Shown here: positions 25,051 through 32,707 of the stretch, one piece after another
Position numbering within the stretch: the first letter of the stretch is position 1
Layout of the letters: every line of letters starts with the position of its first letter
Source: Oscillospiraceae bacterium
GTDB lineage: Bacteria; Bacillota; Clostridia; Oscillospirales; Ruminococcaceae
Direction: 5' to 3'
Assembly: GCA_022508895.1 (NCBI GenBank)
Contig: JAFLUH010000006.1
Span: 1 to 56,304 of the forward strand
Length of the DNA: 56,304 bases
Made by a program: the position numbers and the translations under genes
The notes under the pieces: model-generated
Told to the model about the DNA's origin: nothing
What the model saw: only the letters and a program-made list of their open reading frames with translations
Databases searched by the model: none

Positions 25051-28026
25051 CTATTGTTTTTTCTCCATAATTGCCTGCGTTTCAGAGAAAGAGGTTGACA
25101 TAGCTTTGTACAGCATAGTATCTTTCGGGAAGCGGTCATAAAAAGGTATTTTATCCTTTCCGCCTAACACTATCAAACCCTCTCCTGCGCCGATATTGTT
25201 TACATACAATAATTCTGAATCTGTAAAATGCAAGGTATCTTGCAGCTTCAAGCTATCAGAAGCTGACTGCTTCAAAAGAATAAGAAATTCAGAGTTTGCA
25301 AGCATGGTACGGCAATCATCATCACGCAAAAGATCTTCCACGTTTTGCGTGATCCCCGTCAAAATTCCGCCGTACTTTCTGGCTCGTTTGTACAAGTCTC
25401 TGATAAAGGACAAGCAATATGAGTCTCTGAAAAGAACATGGATTTCATCAATGTAAATCCATGTGGGAACACCCTTGTTACGGTTTGCCGATAACCTGTT
25501 CCACACATTATCAAGCACAAGAAGCATAGCCTGTGTTTTCAGAATTCCTGTCAAATCCTTAATATCGTAAGAAATCAGACGATTATTTACATCAATGTTT
25601 GTCCGATTGTTGAAATACTTTGCAGAACCCTTTACGTACATTTCAAGCGTAATCAGCAAATCCTGTTTTACTTTCGGGTCAACATTTTCTGTCTCTGTTT
25701 TCATAACTTCATAGAAATCTCCCAGAGTAGGAATATCATTTTTATCAAGAGTTTTCAGGAAGTTTGATTTAAGGTATGTATTATTTACGCACCTATCAAT
25801 GAATGATACTTCCTGCGGAGATAACGGTCTGTTTGGGTTCATTACAGATATGAAGGATTCGATAAGCTGACACTTATCTGCTATTACATCAACATCATCA
25901 TCGTTGAGCAGTTCAAGGTCAAAATCAAACGGATTAACATAGCTCTTTGATCCTGTGCTGATCTTTATGGAAGCTCCGCCGAACATATTTACAATGGACG
26001 GATATTCTCGCTCTGGGTCAATGATGATAATATCAGCGCGAGGGTCTGTGAGGAACACCGAAACCATTTCTCTCTTTGCGGCGAATGACTTTCCCGAACC
26101 TGAATTTCCTAACAAGTATCCTGCCGGATTTATCAAGGATTTTGTTCTCTGGAAAGTGATAATATTATTGGAAAGCTTATTCAAACCGTAATATATGCCG
26201 CCTGCCTGCTGAACCTCTTTAACGTTGAATGGAACGAAAATTCCAACACTTTCGGTAGGCAAAGAGCGATTCCATTCAAATTTCCGCTGCGTTCCTATAG
26301 GAAGAACATCGCACATTCCGTCCTCCTGCTGCCATTTCATTTCGGAATACATACAACCGTTGCGTTTCAGTGCAGAAGCTACAACCTCCATATTGCTTTT
26401 CAGATCATCATAGGTTGTGGCTTTAACCATTATTATTGTTGATACCTTATAAAGCTTCTGATCTTCTGTGGTAATCATGTCATATAAAGCCTTGTAGCTC
26501 TCAACCTGATTCCGAACTTTAACAGGCATAGTGGAAGAAAAATTTCCTGCCTTTGCTGCCGCTGATTCGCGCTGCGCCATATTAGTCTCAACGGCGGTGA
26601 TCTGCCGCTGTACCAATTTTCTTGCTTCCGCTGTATCATAAGCAAACACGTTTGTTGTAACCAATAGCTGTATATCCGAACCCATAAGGTCATTGAGGAT
26701 ATTATCATTTGCTGTTGTGGGATATTCCTTTATGAAAACGCACTTTGCATAATACTCTCCGAACATGAAATAATCAGATTTGAATTCAAAGTAATCGGGT
26801 GCGCAATATACCTTGTCAAGTCCATTTTCAATCTCCTCTTTAGTCAAGGTAGGGATAGGTGTGTCTACTCCAATAAAAATATCTTTGAGCATTTCAATGC
26901 GTTCCTGATTGGAAAGTGGACGGAGCTGCGTATTTCCGATACGGTCAAAGCTGTTTTTTGTTTCAAGGTCGATTGTGTTGAACTTTCGCCTTGCTGCTTC
27001 TCCATCGGGAGCTTTTATTGTTATGGTTATATAAATCTTTTTCCGAATAGCATTTTGTCCCTTTGAAAGATTTTCACGCAAAACCTTTTCGTTGTACTCT
27101 GTGCGAATATCATCATATCCGTCATGTGACGGTTTTACGAGAATTTTGTTCTCAAATTCCCTTATGTTTATTTCACTGTTCAGAACGGAAATCTGACATT
27201 CTGCGGTATCATCAAGGGTATTCAGGAAAGTACAGTAATTTTCAAGCATTTCGTTCTGCTGAATATCATCACCAAGATTGTAATTTATATCTTCGACTGC
27301 ATAGACCTTTGAATAGGTTTGGTCGGCTAAGAGCCAAATATCTTTATCAAGAATTTTTTTGTAGGGAATAGTATCAGCAACGGTTTTGGAAATCTTTATT
27401 CTTTTTGCCTTGCCGGACTTTAGCTTTTCTCTCTTTGCCTTTGATTTGTTAATAGCTTTTTGTTCCTCAAGCCGTATTCTATCACGTTCTTTAGCATTCT
27501 TCGGGTCTTTCCCAACTGAAATGTCCTTATTATGATTGTTTTTCTTTATAATAAAGGCATAAATTACAATAGCAGCAAATATAACTATTGCAAAGATAAT
27601 ACTCGGATCAATACTTATATTATCAATCCGAAACGGTGATGGCGCAGAGATAGGGACAGAAGCTGTTGTCAATATGGTCGTTTCTGCGGCGGTAGTCTCT
27701 ATGGGCAAAGTTACTATCTCGCTTGACACCACTGTTTCAGAACCCGTATCGGTAATATCGGCTTCGATCAGGATAGGTGAGGTAACTATCTCTGATTGTT
27801 CAGAGACATATTCGCCTGTGCTTTCCGTTTCAGCTCTTTCCGATATTTCGGCTTCTGTTTCAGAAAAGTCCATATCCTGCTCTGCGGTTATGCCAGAAAC
27901 AATATCCGAAAATTCTGTGCTTTCACCTGTATCAGGAACGGTAGTATTACTGAATATTTCTTCACTTTCTGTCATTATTGTAGTTGTGCTTTCCGACAGA
28001 TTTGTAACCGTAACGGAATCGTTCAT
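25051..28026 (-). CDS. VirB4-type conjugation ATPase with N-terminal membrane-anchored extension
   Basis: 991 residues, about 150-180 more than usual for this group. The extra N-terminus (1-135) is an acidic Ser/Thr/Glu-rich stretch followed by a membrane helix (about 140-160, IFAIVIFAAIVIYAFII). The VirB4 domain follows: Walker A GNSGSGKS near 640, Walker B IIIIDPEREYP near 668, then WIYIDEIHVLF and GGILTGITQN. It powers substrate transport or pilus assembly at the inner face. Its ATG overlaps the stop of the PrgI-type gene (ATGA-like coupling), as is usual. The N-terminal extension may reach outside the cell or contact the cell wall, by inference. Confidence 0.92.
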   Translation of the reverse strand: MNDSVTVTNLSESTTTIMTESEEIFSNTTVPDTGESTEFSDIVSGITAEQDMDFSETEAEISERAETESTGEYVSEQSEIVTSPILIEADITDTGSETVVSSEIVTLPIETTAAETTILTTASVPISAPSPFRIDNISIDPSIIFAIVIFAAIVIYAFIIKKNNHNKDISVGKDPKNAKERDRIRLEEQKAINKSKAKREKLKSGKAKRIKISKTVADTIPYKKILDKDIWLLADQTYSKVYAVEDINYNLGDDIQQNEMLENYCTFLNTLDDTAECQISVLNSEINIREFENKILVKPSHDGYDDIRTEYNEKVLRENLSKGQNAIRKKIYITITIKAPDGEAARRKFNTIDLETKNSFDRIGNTQLRPLSNQERIEMLKDIFIGVDTPIPTLTKEEIENGLDKVYCAPDYFEFKSDYFMFGEYYAKCVFIKEYPTTANDNILNDLMGSDIQLLVTTNVFAYDTAEARKLVQRQITAVETNMAQRESAAAKAGNFSSTMPVKVRNQVESYKALYDMITTEDQKLYKVSTIIMVKATTYDDLKSNMEVVASALKRNGCMYSEMKWQQEDGMCDVLPIGTQRKFEWNRSLPTESVGIFVPFNVKEVQQAGGIYYGLNKLSNNIITFQRTKSLINPAGYLLGNSGSGKSFAAKREMVSVFLTDPRADIIIIDPEREYPSIVNMFGGASIKISTGSKSYVNPFDFDLELLNDDDVDVIADKCQLIESFISVMNPNRPLSPQEVSFIDRCVNNTYLKSNFLKTLDKNDIPTLGDFYEVMKTETENVDPKVKQDLLITLEMYVKGSAKYFNNRTNIDVNNRLISYDIKDLTGILKTQAMLLVLDNVWNRLSANRNKGVPTWIYIDEIHVLFRDSYCLSFIRDLYKRARKYGGILTGITQNVEDLLRDDDCRTMLANSEFLILLKQSASDSLKLQDTLHFTDSELLYVNNIGAGEGLIVLGGKDKIPFYDRFPKDTMLYKAMSTSFSETQAIMEKKQ

Positions 28027-28499
28027 ATACTTTCATCTTCTTTCTTTCTGGAATGCTTATTTTTTTTCTTTAACGCTTTTTGCAGCCGTCTCTGCTCCTT
28101 CTTCATATCATTTTCGGCTTTAAGTTCCTCGCTGCGTTCGGCGGTAACAGCGTCAAGGTCAAGATTCACGATCTGGTCATGAATGTACGCTTCTTTAGAA
28201 AAATATTTGAATTTTCTTTTCTGAACGCCAAAATAATATTGTAGAGCTTTCTTTCCGATTTTCTCTATAGGCATATCATTGTAACTTGCCCACCCAATCG
28301 CCGCAAGCGGAGCTACCTCAACTACAATGATCCAACCTATAGTATCCTGCGAAAAAAATCTGCTGCCGATTATCCCTGTGGGAACAGCAAGTGCTATTAT
28401 TCCTGCACCGCATACAAGCTGACGTAACGTTAGCCCAAAGAAAAATTTTTCTTTGAACGCCTTTATTTCAGCAGGAATTGTTCTTTTCATTTCTCCCAT
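28023..28499 (-). CDS. PrgI/VirB3-type conjugation protein
   Basis: 158 residues from ATG 28499, which follows GGAGGA by six bases; a second ATG nine bases later is possible. It has two adjacent membrane helices (LVCGAGIIALAVPTGIIG and TIGWIIVVEVAPLAAIGW, about 27-70), then a basic tail (EEQRRLQKALKKKNK). The opening RTIPAEIKAFKEKFFFGLT-R is the PrgI-family pattern. Such proteins partner VirB4 at the membrane. It lies between VirB6-like and VirB4, as in other ICEs of this type. Confidence 0.88.
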   Translation of the reverse strand: MGEMKRTIPAEIKAFKEKFFFGLTLRQLVCGAGIIALAVPTGIIGSRFFSQDTIGWIIVVEVAPLAAIGWASYNDMPIEKIGKKALQYYFGVQKRKFKYFSKEAYIHDQIVNLDLDAVTAERSEELKAENDMKKEQRRLQKALKKKNKHSRKKEDESI

Positions 28500-28512
28500 G
28501 CCATTTCCTCCA

Positions 28513-29328
28513 TTAAGCACCAAACAATCGCTTGGTTATATCACTTGATTTTTTAACCGTAACGCATAACACCGCTAATCCCAATATCGGTGAAACGTAT
28601 CCGAATACAGCCGCCAATGCACCTGCACTCGGAAACAAAGCAGCAGTAAATTTGAGTTTGTCCGCAAATTTCGCATAGATCTGGAATATTGCGCCAATAA
28701 CAGTTGTTTGCAGACAAACCGCTGTATAGGATTTTATGAAACTCAACCCTGTTGAACGGAAAGTACCGTTACAAAGTGTTGAGAGTGCTATTGCACCAAC
28801 GGCTTGATGTATTCCTATCTCAAAAATAATTCCCATTACCTCGATAGAAAGCATTACCATCATAATTACGACAACTATGATAACTATGTACAGTAGTAGC
28901 GTTGTAAGAATATAGCCCAACCCCAACGGTCCGCCGTCATCGGGAATCGCAATCGCGGTAAGACTTGACGATACCTGGTTGAATCCGCTCTCTATACTGT
29001 TCACGCCTAATTTCCGGAAAAAATCATAGATCCCACCGATAATAGATGTGGAATTTTCAATTATGATCTTCGCAACCACAAGCTTGATCCAGAGCTGTAT
29101 CGCGTCCTCTATTCGCTCAAACCACCTTGATGTCATTTGGGAAAACATCTCCATAAGAAGAAATAAGGTTGTAAGTGATACAGCTGCGGATTGTACTCCT
29201 GTTGACAAAGCTCCTGCATCTGATACGTTTAATTCAAGAAGCAGAAGTATCACCGCCTTGAATTGTTCAACAATGCCTTGAATGCCAAAAACAAGTTCTT
29301 TTGCACCTGACTTAAAAAATTCTTCCAA
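28513..29328 (-). CDS. VirB6/TrbL-like conjugation channel protein
   Basis: 271 residues if it starts at TTG 29328, which is spaced well from GGAGGTGAG; the longer frame starts inside that ribosome site. About six hydrophobic segments (for example ILTTLLLYIVIIVVVIMMVML and VFGYVSPILGLAVLCVTV), with the typical opening EEFFKSGAKELVFG. VirB6-like proteins form the inner-membrane part of the DNA channel. Downstream of the small Maff2-type gene and upstream of the PrgI-type gene, in the standard order. Confidence 0.88.
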   Translation of the reverse strand: MEEFFKSGAKELVFGIQGIVEQFKAVILLLLELNVSDAGALSTGVQSAAVSLTTLFLLMEMFSQMTSRWFERIEDAIQLWIKLVVAKIIIENSTSIIGGIYDFFRKLGVNSIESGFNQVSSSLTAIAIPDDGGPLGLGYILTTLLLYIVIIVVVIMMVMLSIEVMGIIFEIGIHQAVGAIALSTLCNGTFRSTGLSFIKSYTAVCLQTTVIGAIFQIYAKFADKLKFTAALFPSAGALAAVFGYVSPILGLAVLCVTVKKSSDITKRLFGA

Positions 29329-29350
29329 AATACTCACCTCCAACTATTTT

Positions 29351-29379
29351 GCAGAGGACGAACCCGTTCCGTCCTCTGC
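29351..29379 (-). other. Strong intercistronic hairpin between Maff2-like and VirB6-like genes
   Basis: GCAGAGGACG (29351-29360) pairs with CGTCCTCTGC (29370-29379): a perfect 10-bp stem with a 9-base loop. No T run follows on the minus strand, so it is more likely an mRNA processing or stabilising element, or a partial attenuator, that lets the small upstream gene be made in larger amounts than the channel genes. Confidence 0.6.
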
Positions 29380-29391
29380 ATAGCGAACGGA

Positions 29392-29778
29392 TCATAAGGA
29401 GACAGCCGCACCTATTGCCGCCACGATGGCGCCACCGATCATGCACTGCATACCTCTGGTTTTCCCTGTGGCGTCGTCGTCCTTGAAGCCGATACCCAAC
29501 TGTATACCTCCAACTACGACAAGTAAACCTCCAAGTCTGGGTATCCATTGCTTTAACAACTCAATAATCTGGTCAATAGTAGCCTGCGCATTTCCGTCTG
29601 CGTCTGCTGCAACTGTCATAGTAAGCATAGATATGATAAGCGGAACTGTAACAAGCAGCTTTCCTACACGCTTTGTCATAAGCTTTCCGACAGCGTTTTC
29701 AGCTTTGATAAGGGCTTTTGCACCTACTCTAACAGCTTCATCTTCGATTTTGACTATGAGATTTTCTACTTTGTTCAT
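29392..29778 (-). CDS. Maff2-family small membrane protein (pilin-like position)
   Basis: 128 residues from ATG 29778, behind AGGAGG; the longer frame has no site. The N-terminal helix is amphipathic. Then come a hydrophobic segment with a possible cleavage site (VTVPLIISMLTMTVAADA), a second helix (GGLLVVVGGIQLGIGF) and a third (MIGGAIVAAIGAAVSL). The motif IGFKDDDA-GK-RG is typical of Maff2/VirB2-like proteins of Tn1549-type ICEs. It probably forms an abundant membrane or surface component of the transfer channel. Confidence 0.88.
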   Translation of the reverse strand: MNKVENLIVKIEDEAVRVGAKALIKAENAVGKLMTKRVGKLLVTVPLIISMLTMTVAADADGNAQATIDQIIELLKQWIPRLGGLLVVVGGIQLGIGFKDDDATGKTRGMQCMIGGAIVAAIGAAVSL

Positions 29779-29848
29779 ATTGAACAACCTCCTATAAAAA
29801 ATTTTATTTATCAATCAGCGATAGCCGACTGACATCGGAAATAAAAAA

Positions 29849-29888
29849 GGGACTAATTAACCACAAGTTAATGTGATCAATTAGTCCC
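29849..29888 (-). terminator. Terminator/attenuator behind the VirD4 gene block
   Basis: GGGACTAATT/AATTAGTCCC (29849-29858, 29879-29888) encloses an inner CACA/TGTG pair. On the minus strand the stem is followed by a T run (29848-29843). It lies between the 54-codon gene and the Maff2-type gene, so part of the transcription from the VirD4 side would stop here. Confidence 0.65.
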
Positions 29889-29923
29889 GATTGACTGTTC
29901 CACGCGCCTGATCGCACATGGCG

Positions 29924-30088
29924 TTATTCAGTTGGAAGTTTTACCTTCAATTTAACAGATACCCTTTGCTCTATTATATCAATTTCACCTTTGTTTTTCC
30001 GATATTTAATAATAACATCATTTTCTCTGCTTAAAATATCAGTTATAGCCTTTGCAGCTTCATTTGTTATCTGGATTTTCTGTTTCAT
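29924..30088 (-). CDS. Small basic protein of unknown function
   Basis: 54 residues from ATG 30088, with a GGTGAAG site; the earlier ATG at 30106 has none. Predicted helix then beta-strand layout (NEAAKAITDILSRENDVIIK, then RVSVKLKVKLP). No family recognised. It sits between VirD4 and the terminator, so it belongs to the conjugation operon. Could be a small regulator, but there is nothing direct to show this. Confidence 0.55.
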   Translation of the reverse strand: MKQKIQITNEAAKAITDILSRENDVIIKYRKNKGEIDIIEQRVSVKLKVKLPTE

Positions 30089-30112
30089 AACTTCACCGTT
30101 CCTCATAATAAT

Positions 30113-30127
30113 TTCCCCATTGGGGAA
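30113..30127. repeat. Palindromic repeat copy 9 (TTCCCCATTGGGGAA)
   Basis: Variant centre, both arms intact. It directly follows the stop codon of the VirD4 gene (coding strand TAATTCCCC...). Confidence 0.85.
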
Positions 30128-32707
30128 TTATGCAATTTCAGACGAGTATATTTCTCCAACCTCCTCAAAAATGGCGTTGATTTCAGGTTTGATATTTTTA
30201 TTTAGTTCCGACAATGGCACAATAACATTTTTATCGGAAGAAACATAACTGACAGTAACTGTACCTCTATTATCCGTTCCGACCGTTTCACCCGTATCAT
30301 AATTGCTAAAGTCAAGTATTTCATCTTCCGCTTTTGTATGCATATTTTCCGATAGATAATATGTATTCTTTGCTTTATTTGTTTCATCAAGCATATTGTA
30401 TCGAGGGTGATTGGCAATATCAAACTTGTCTGTTCTAAATGGTCTCATACCTCTTATGAGTACCAAACATTCATTATTAGGCATTGTGGCAAGCTCATCA
30501 AGCTGCATAAGCTCTCGCCCCAAAATTCCGTCATTGTATGAGGTTGAGCCTTGTTTCGATTTGGTCTTATTGACATTCATGGTATCAATAGTTTCCTTTC
30601 CCAACTCTTTCATAATATACTCGTTATTTGTCTGATCCTTTCCCCCTAAAAAAATTGTTGTATCACAATTACCGGGGATTTCTTCCCACGATTTTTCATA
30701 CAGCCGCTTTAGCTGTGAAAGATTCTGCAAGATAACCTGTGCCGAAATTTCAAATTTACGGCAAGTTGCAAGTATTTTCTCAAATTCGGGGATCTTACCT
30801 GTATTCGCAAACTCGTCCAGTATAAATCGAACATGACATGGAAGCCTTCCATGATATTTTGATATTGCAGCCCTATACAAACTATCAAATAGCTGCGAGT
30901 ACATCATAGCCGCCAAAAAATTATATGTACTGTCCGTTGAGGGAATTATAATGAAAAGAGCCGTTTTCTTATCTCCCAACGTATCAAGTTCGATATTGTC
31001 GGTACAAGTAAGATTTCGGATTTTAGAAAGCTTAAAACATTGGAGACGTGTTGTTGTACTGATTAAAATAGATTGCATTGTCTTTCCTGCCGCCTGTTTA
31101 AATTCGTCATAATACTGTATAGACAAAGAGTTAGGAGACGCTTTTCTGCGCTCGTCAAACATAAGGTCAAGTTCTGATTTTTCTTCTTCTTTGCCCTCAA
31201 TAACCTTTGCTTTATGGATCAGGTCAAGAACTACCGAAAAGTTCTGTTGCTCCTCGGTAGCAGTTTCTACAAGCAGGAAGCATATTGAAGATAACAACAA
31301 TCGGATACAATCTTCCCAAAACGGATCGCCGCCTTGTCCCTCTCCTTTGGTATTAATCATAAAGGTGTTTATCATTTTAATAACAGCGGTTTCATCATAA
31401 TTGCCATCCGTATCATTTATATAATGAAACGGATTGTAATTACAGCTATACTCCATATTATCTACGTTGAACACCTTGATTTCATAACCCATGCGTTCAA
31501 GCATTTTTCCGCAGGACTGGATAAGCTCGCCTGAGGGATCGGTTACTACGAAAGAAGTATTGCATTGTAAAAGATTAGGTTTTACGAAAAAGCGCGACTT
31601 TCCTGTTCCAGAACCGCCTAATATCAGCATATTCAAATTAAGCATTGCTTGAATTTTTTTTACTTTTTTTGCTTTTTCAACTATTTTACGAATTGAAATA
31701 ACCTCATTATCAGCATAATCACCGTTTATGTCAAAGGTTATATCATTCTGATTTGCGTACTGCTCCACATATCCGCCTACCGAAGAATGAATAACTACAA
31801 TTAAGCATTGCTTGAACGATGTTGTATCAGCTTTTCGGAATTTATCTCCGACATAAACATCTGATAGTGCATAACATCTTTCAAAAGCCGATACGCCTAC
31901 AGTTTCAGCTTTTTCCATTTTTATATACTCCAGTTTTTCGCATCCAAAAAACGCACCTTGTTCAACAGTAGTAACAGATGGCATAGTAACGGATTTTACT
32001 TCAGACAAAGCAAATGCAAATTCACCTATTTTATTTATATTATCGGGTACAATTACTTTTTTGTCGCTACCGTTGTACCTTATAAGGGTATGTTTGTCCG
32101 TTTCAAATATTTCCGTTTTTTTTGAAATCCCCATTGGGGAATTTTCTTTTGCTTTACTTATCAGCTTATCAATACGCTTTTTTTCATTCTTTTCTTTTTT
32201 CCTGTCGCTGCTTTCTTTTACCCTTCTCTCCTTGTCGCTCATAGCGTTTGTATCACGCTTTTTTCTATCAAGCACAAGAAAAACATCGGAAGCAAGAATA
32301 ACGTTATTATAAAAATCATTTATGTCTCCAACGGATTGCTTTTCTTTATCTGTTCCCCAACGAGCTGAACCATGTTCCTCACCCTTACGGTGGAAACGTT
32401 TCGGCGTTTTTGATATTTGATATGCGAATATCAGCAATCCTGCCATACCACCGTACATTGTACCTTTCCGTGCTGTTCCTTTCTCCTTTAAGGCGGATTT
32501 GGCGGCAAGAATAAAACTTTCCAAATTTATATAATCTTCTGTCTTATCCAATGCTTTTTGAAAATTAATCTTACCATTTTTACCGGAAGTTTCTTGTAAG
32601 ACATATCCGCTCCACATTCCGATAATTAAAAGAATAACAGCTATTACAATATAAATTATAAAGGATGTCATACCTTTTTTCTGTGGCATACCATTATTCT
32701 TAGCCAT
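30128..32707 (-). CDS. VirD4/TcpA-type coupling protein with an inserted leucine-rich-repeat domain
   Basis: 859 residues; ATG behind AAGGAG, overlapping the stop of the PcfB-like gene. Two N-terminal membrane helices (about 13-35 and 82-98) are followed by HGSARWGT, typical of this family. Walker A GGSGTGKS lies near 364, with RFFVKPNLLQ and TDPSGEL behind it, and ILDEFAN-GKIPEF near 630. It recruits the relaxosome to the channel. Between about 150 and 350, where related proteins have a short linker, lie a basic helix, an SPMG palindrome copy and a BspA-like leucine-rich repeat (NKIGEFAFA, VEQGAFFGCEKLEYI, VGVSAFERCYALSDV) ending in a cap (IHSSVGGYVEQYANQNDITF). The insertion is highly unusual. 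Confidence 0.92.
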   Translation of the reverse strand: MAKNNGMPQKKGMTSFIIYIVIAVILLIIGMWSGYVLQETSGKNGKINFQKALDKTEDYINLESFILAAKSALKEKGTARKGTMYGGMAGLLIFAYQISKTPKRFHRKGEEHGSARWGTDKEKQSVGDINDFYNNVILASDVFLVLDRKKRDTNAMSDKERRVKESSDRKKEKNEKKRIDKLISKAKENSPMGISKKTEIFETDKHTLIRYNGSDKKVIVPDNINKIGEFAFALSEVKSVTMPSVTTVEQGAFFGCEKLEYIKMEKAETVGVSAFERCYALSDVYVGDKFRKADTTSFKQCLIVVIHSSVGGYVEQYANQNDITFDINGDYADNEVISIRKIVEKAKKVKKIQAMLNLNMLILGGSGTGKSRFFVKPNLLQCNTSFVVTDPSGELIQSCGKMLERMGYEIKVFNVDNMEYSCNYNPFHYINDTDGNYDETAVIKMINTFMINTKGEGQGGDPFWEDCIRLLLSSICFLLVETATEEQQNFSVVLDLIHKAKVIEGKEEEKSELDLMFDERRKASPNSLSIQYYDEFKQAAGKTMQSILISTTTRLQCFKLSKIRNLTCTDNIELDTLGDKKTALFIIIPSTDSTYNFLAAMMYSQLFDSLYRAAISKYHGRLPCHVRFILDEFANTGKIPEFEKILATCRKFEISAQVILQNLSQLKRLYEKSWEEIPGNCDTTIFLGGKDQTNNEYIMKELGKETIDTMNVNKTKSKQGSTSYNDGILGRELMQLDELATMPNNECLVLIRGMRPFRTDKFDIANHPRYNMLDETNKAKNTYYLSENMHTKAEDEILDFSNYDTGETVGTDNRGTVTVSYVSSDKNVIVPLSELNKNIKPEINAIFEEVGEIYSSEIA
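32127..32141. repeat. Palindromic repeat copy 10, inside VirD4 at the edge of the LRR insert
   Basis: Variant ATCCCCATTGGGGAA, read in frame as SPMG (KENSPMGISKK). It marks the junction between the basic helix and the leucine-rich repeat. Confidence 0.8.
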
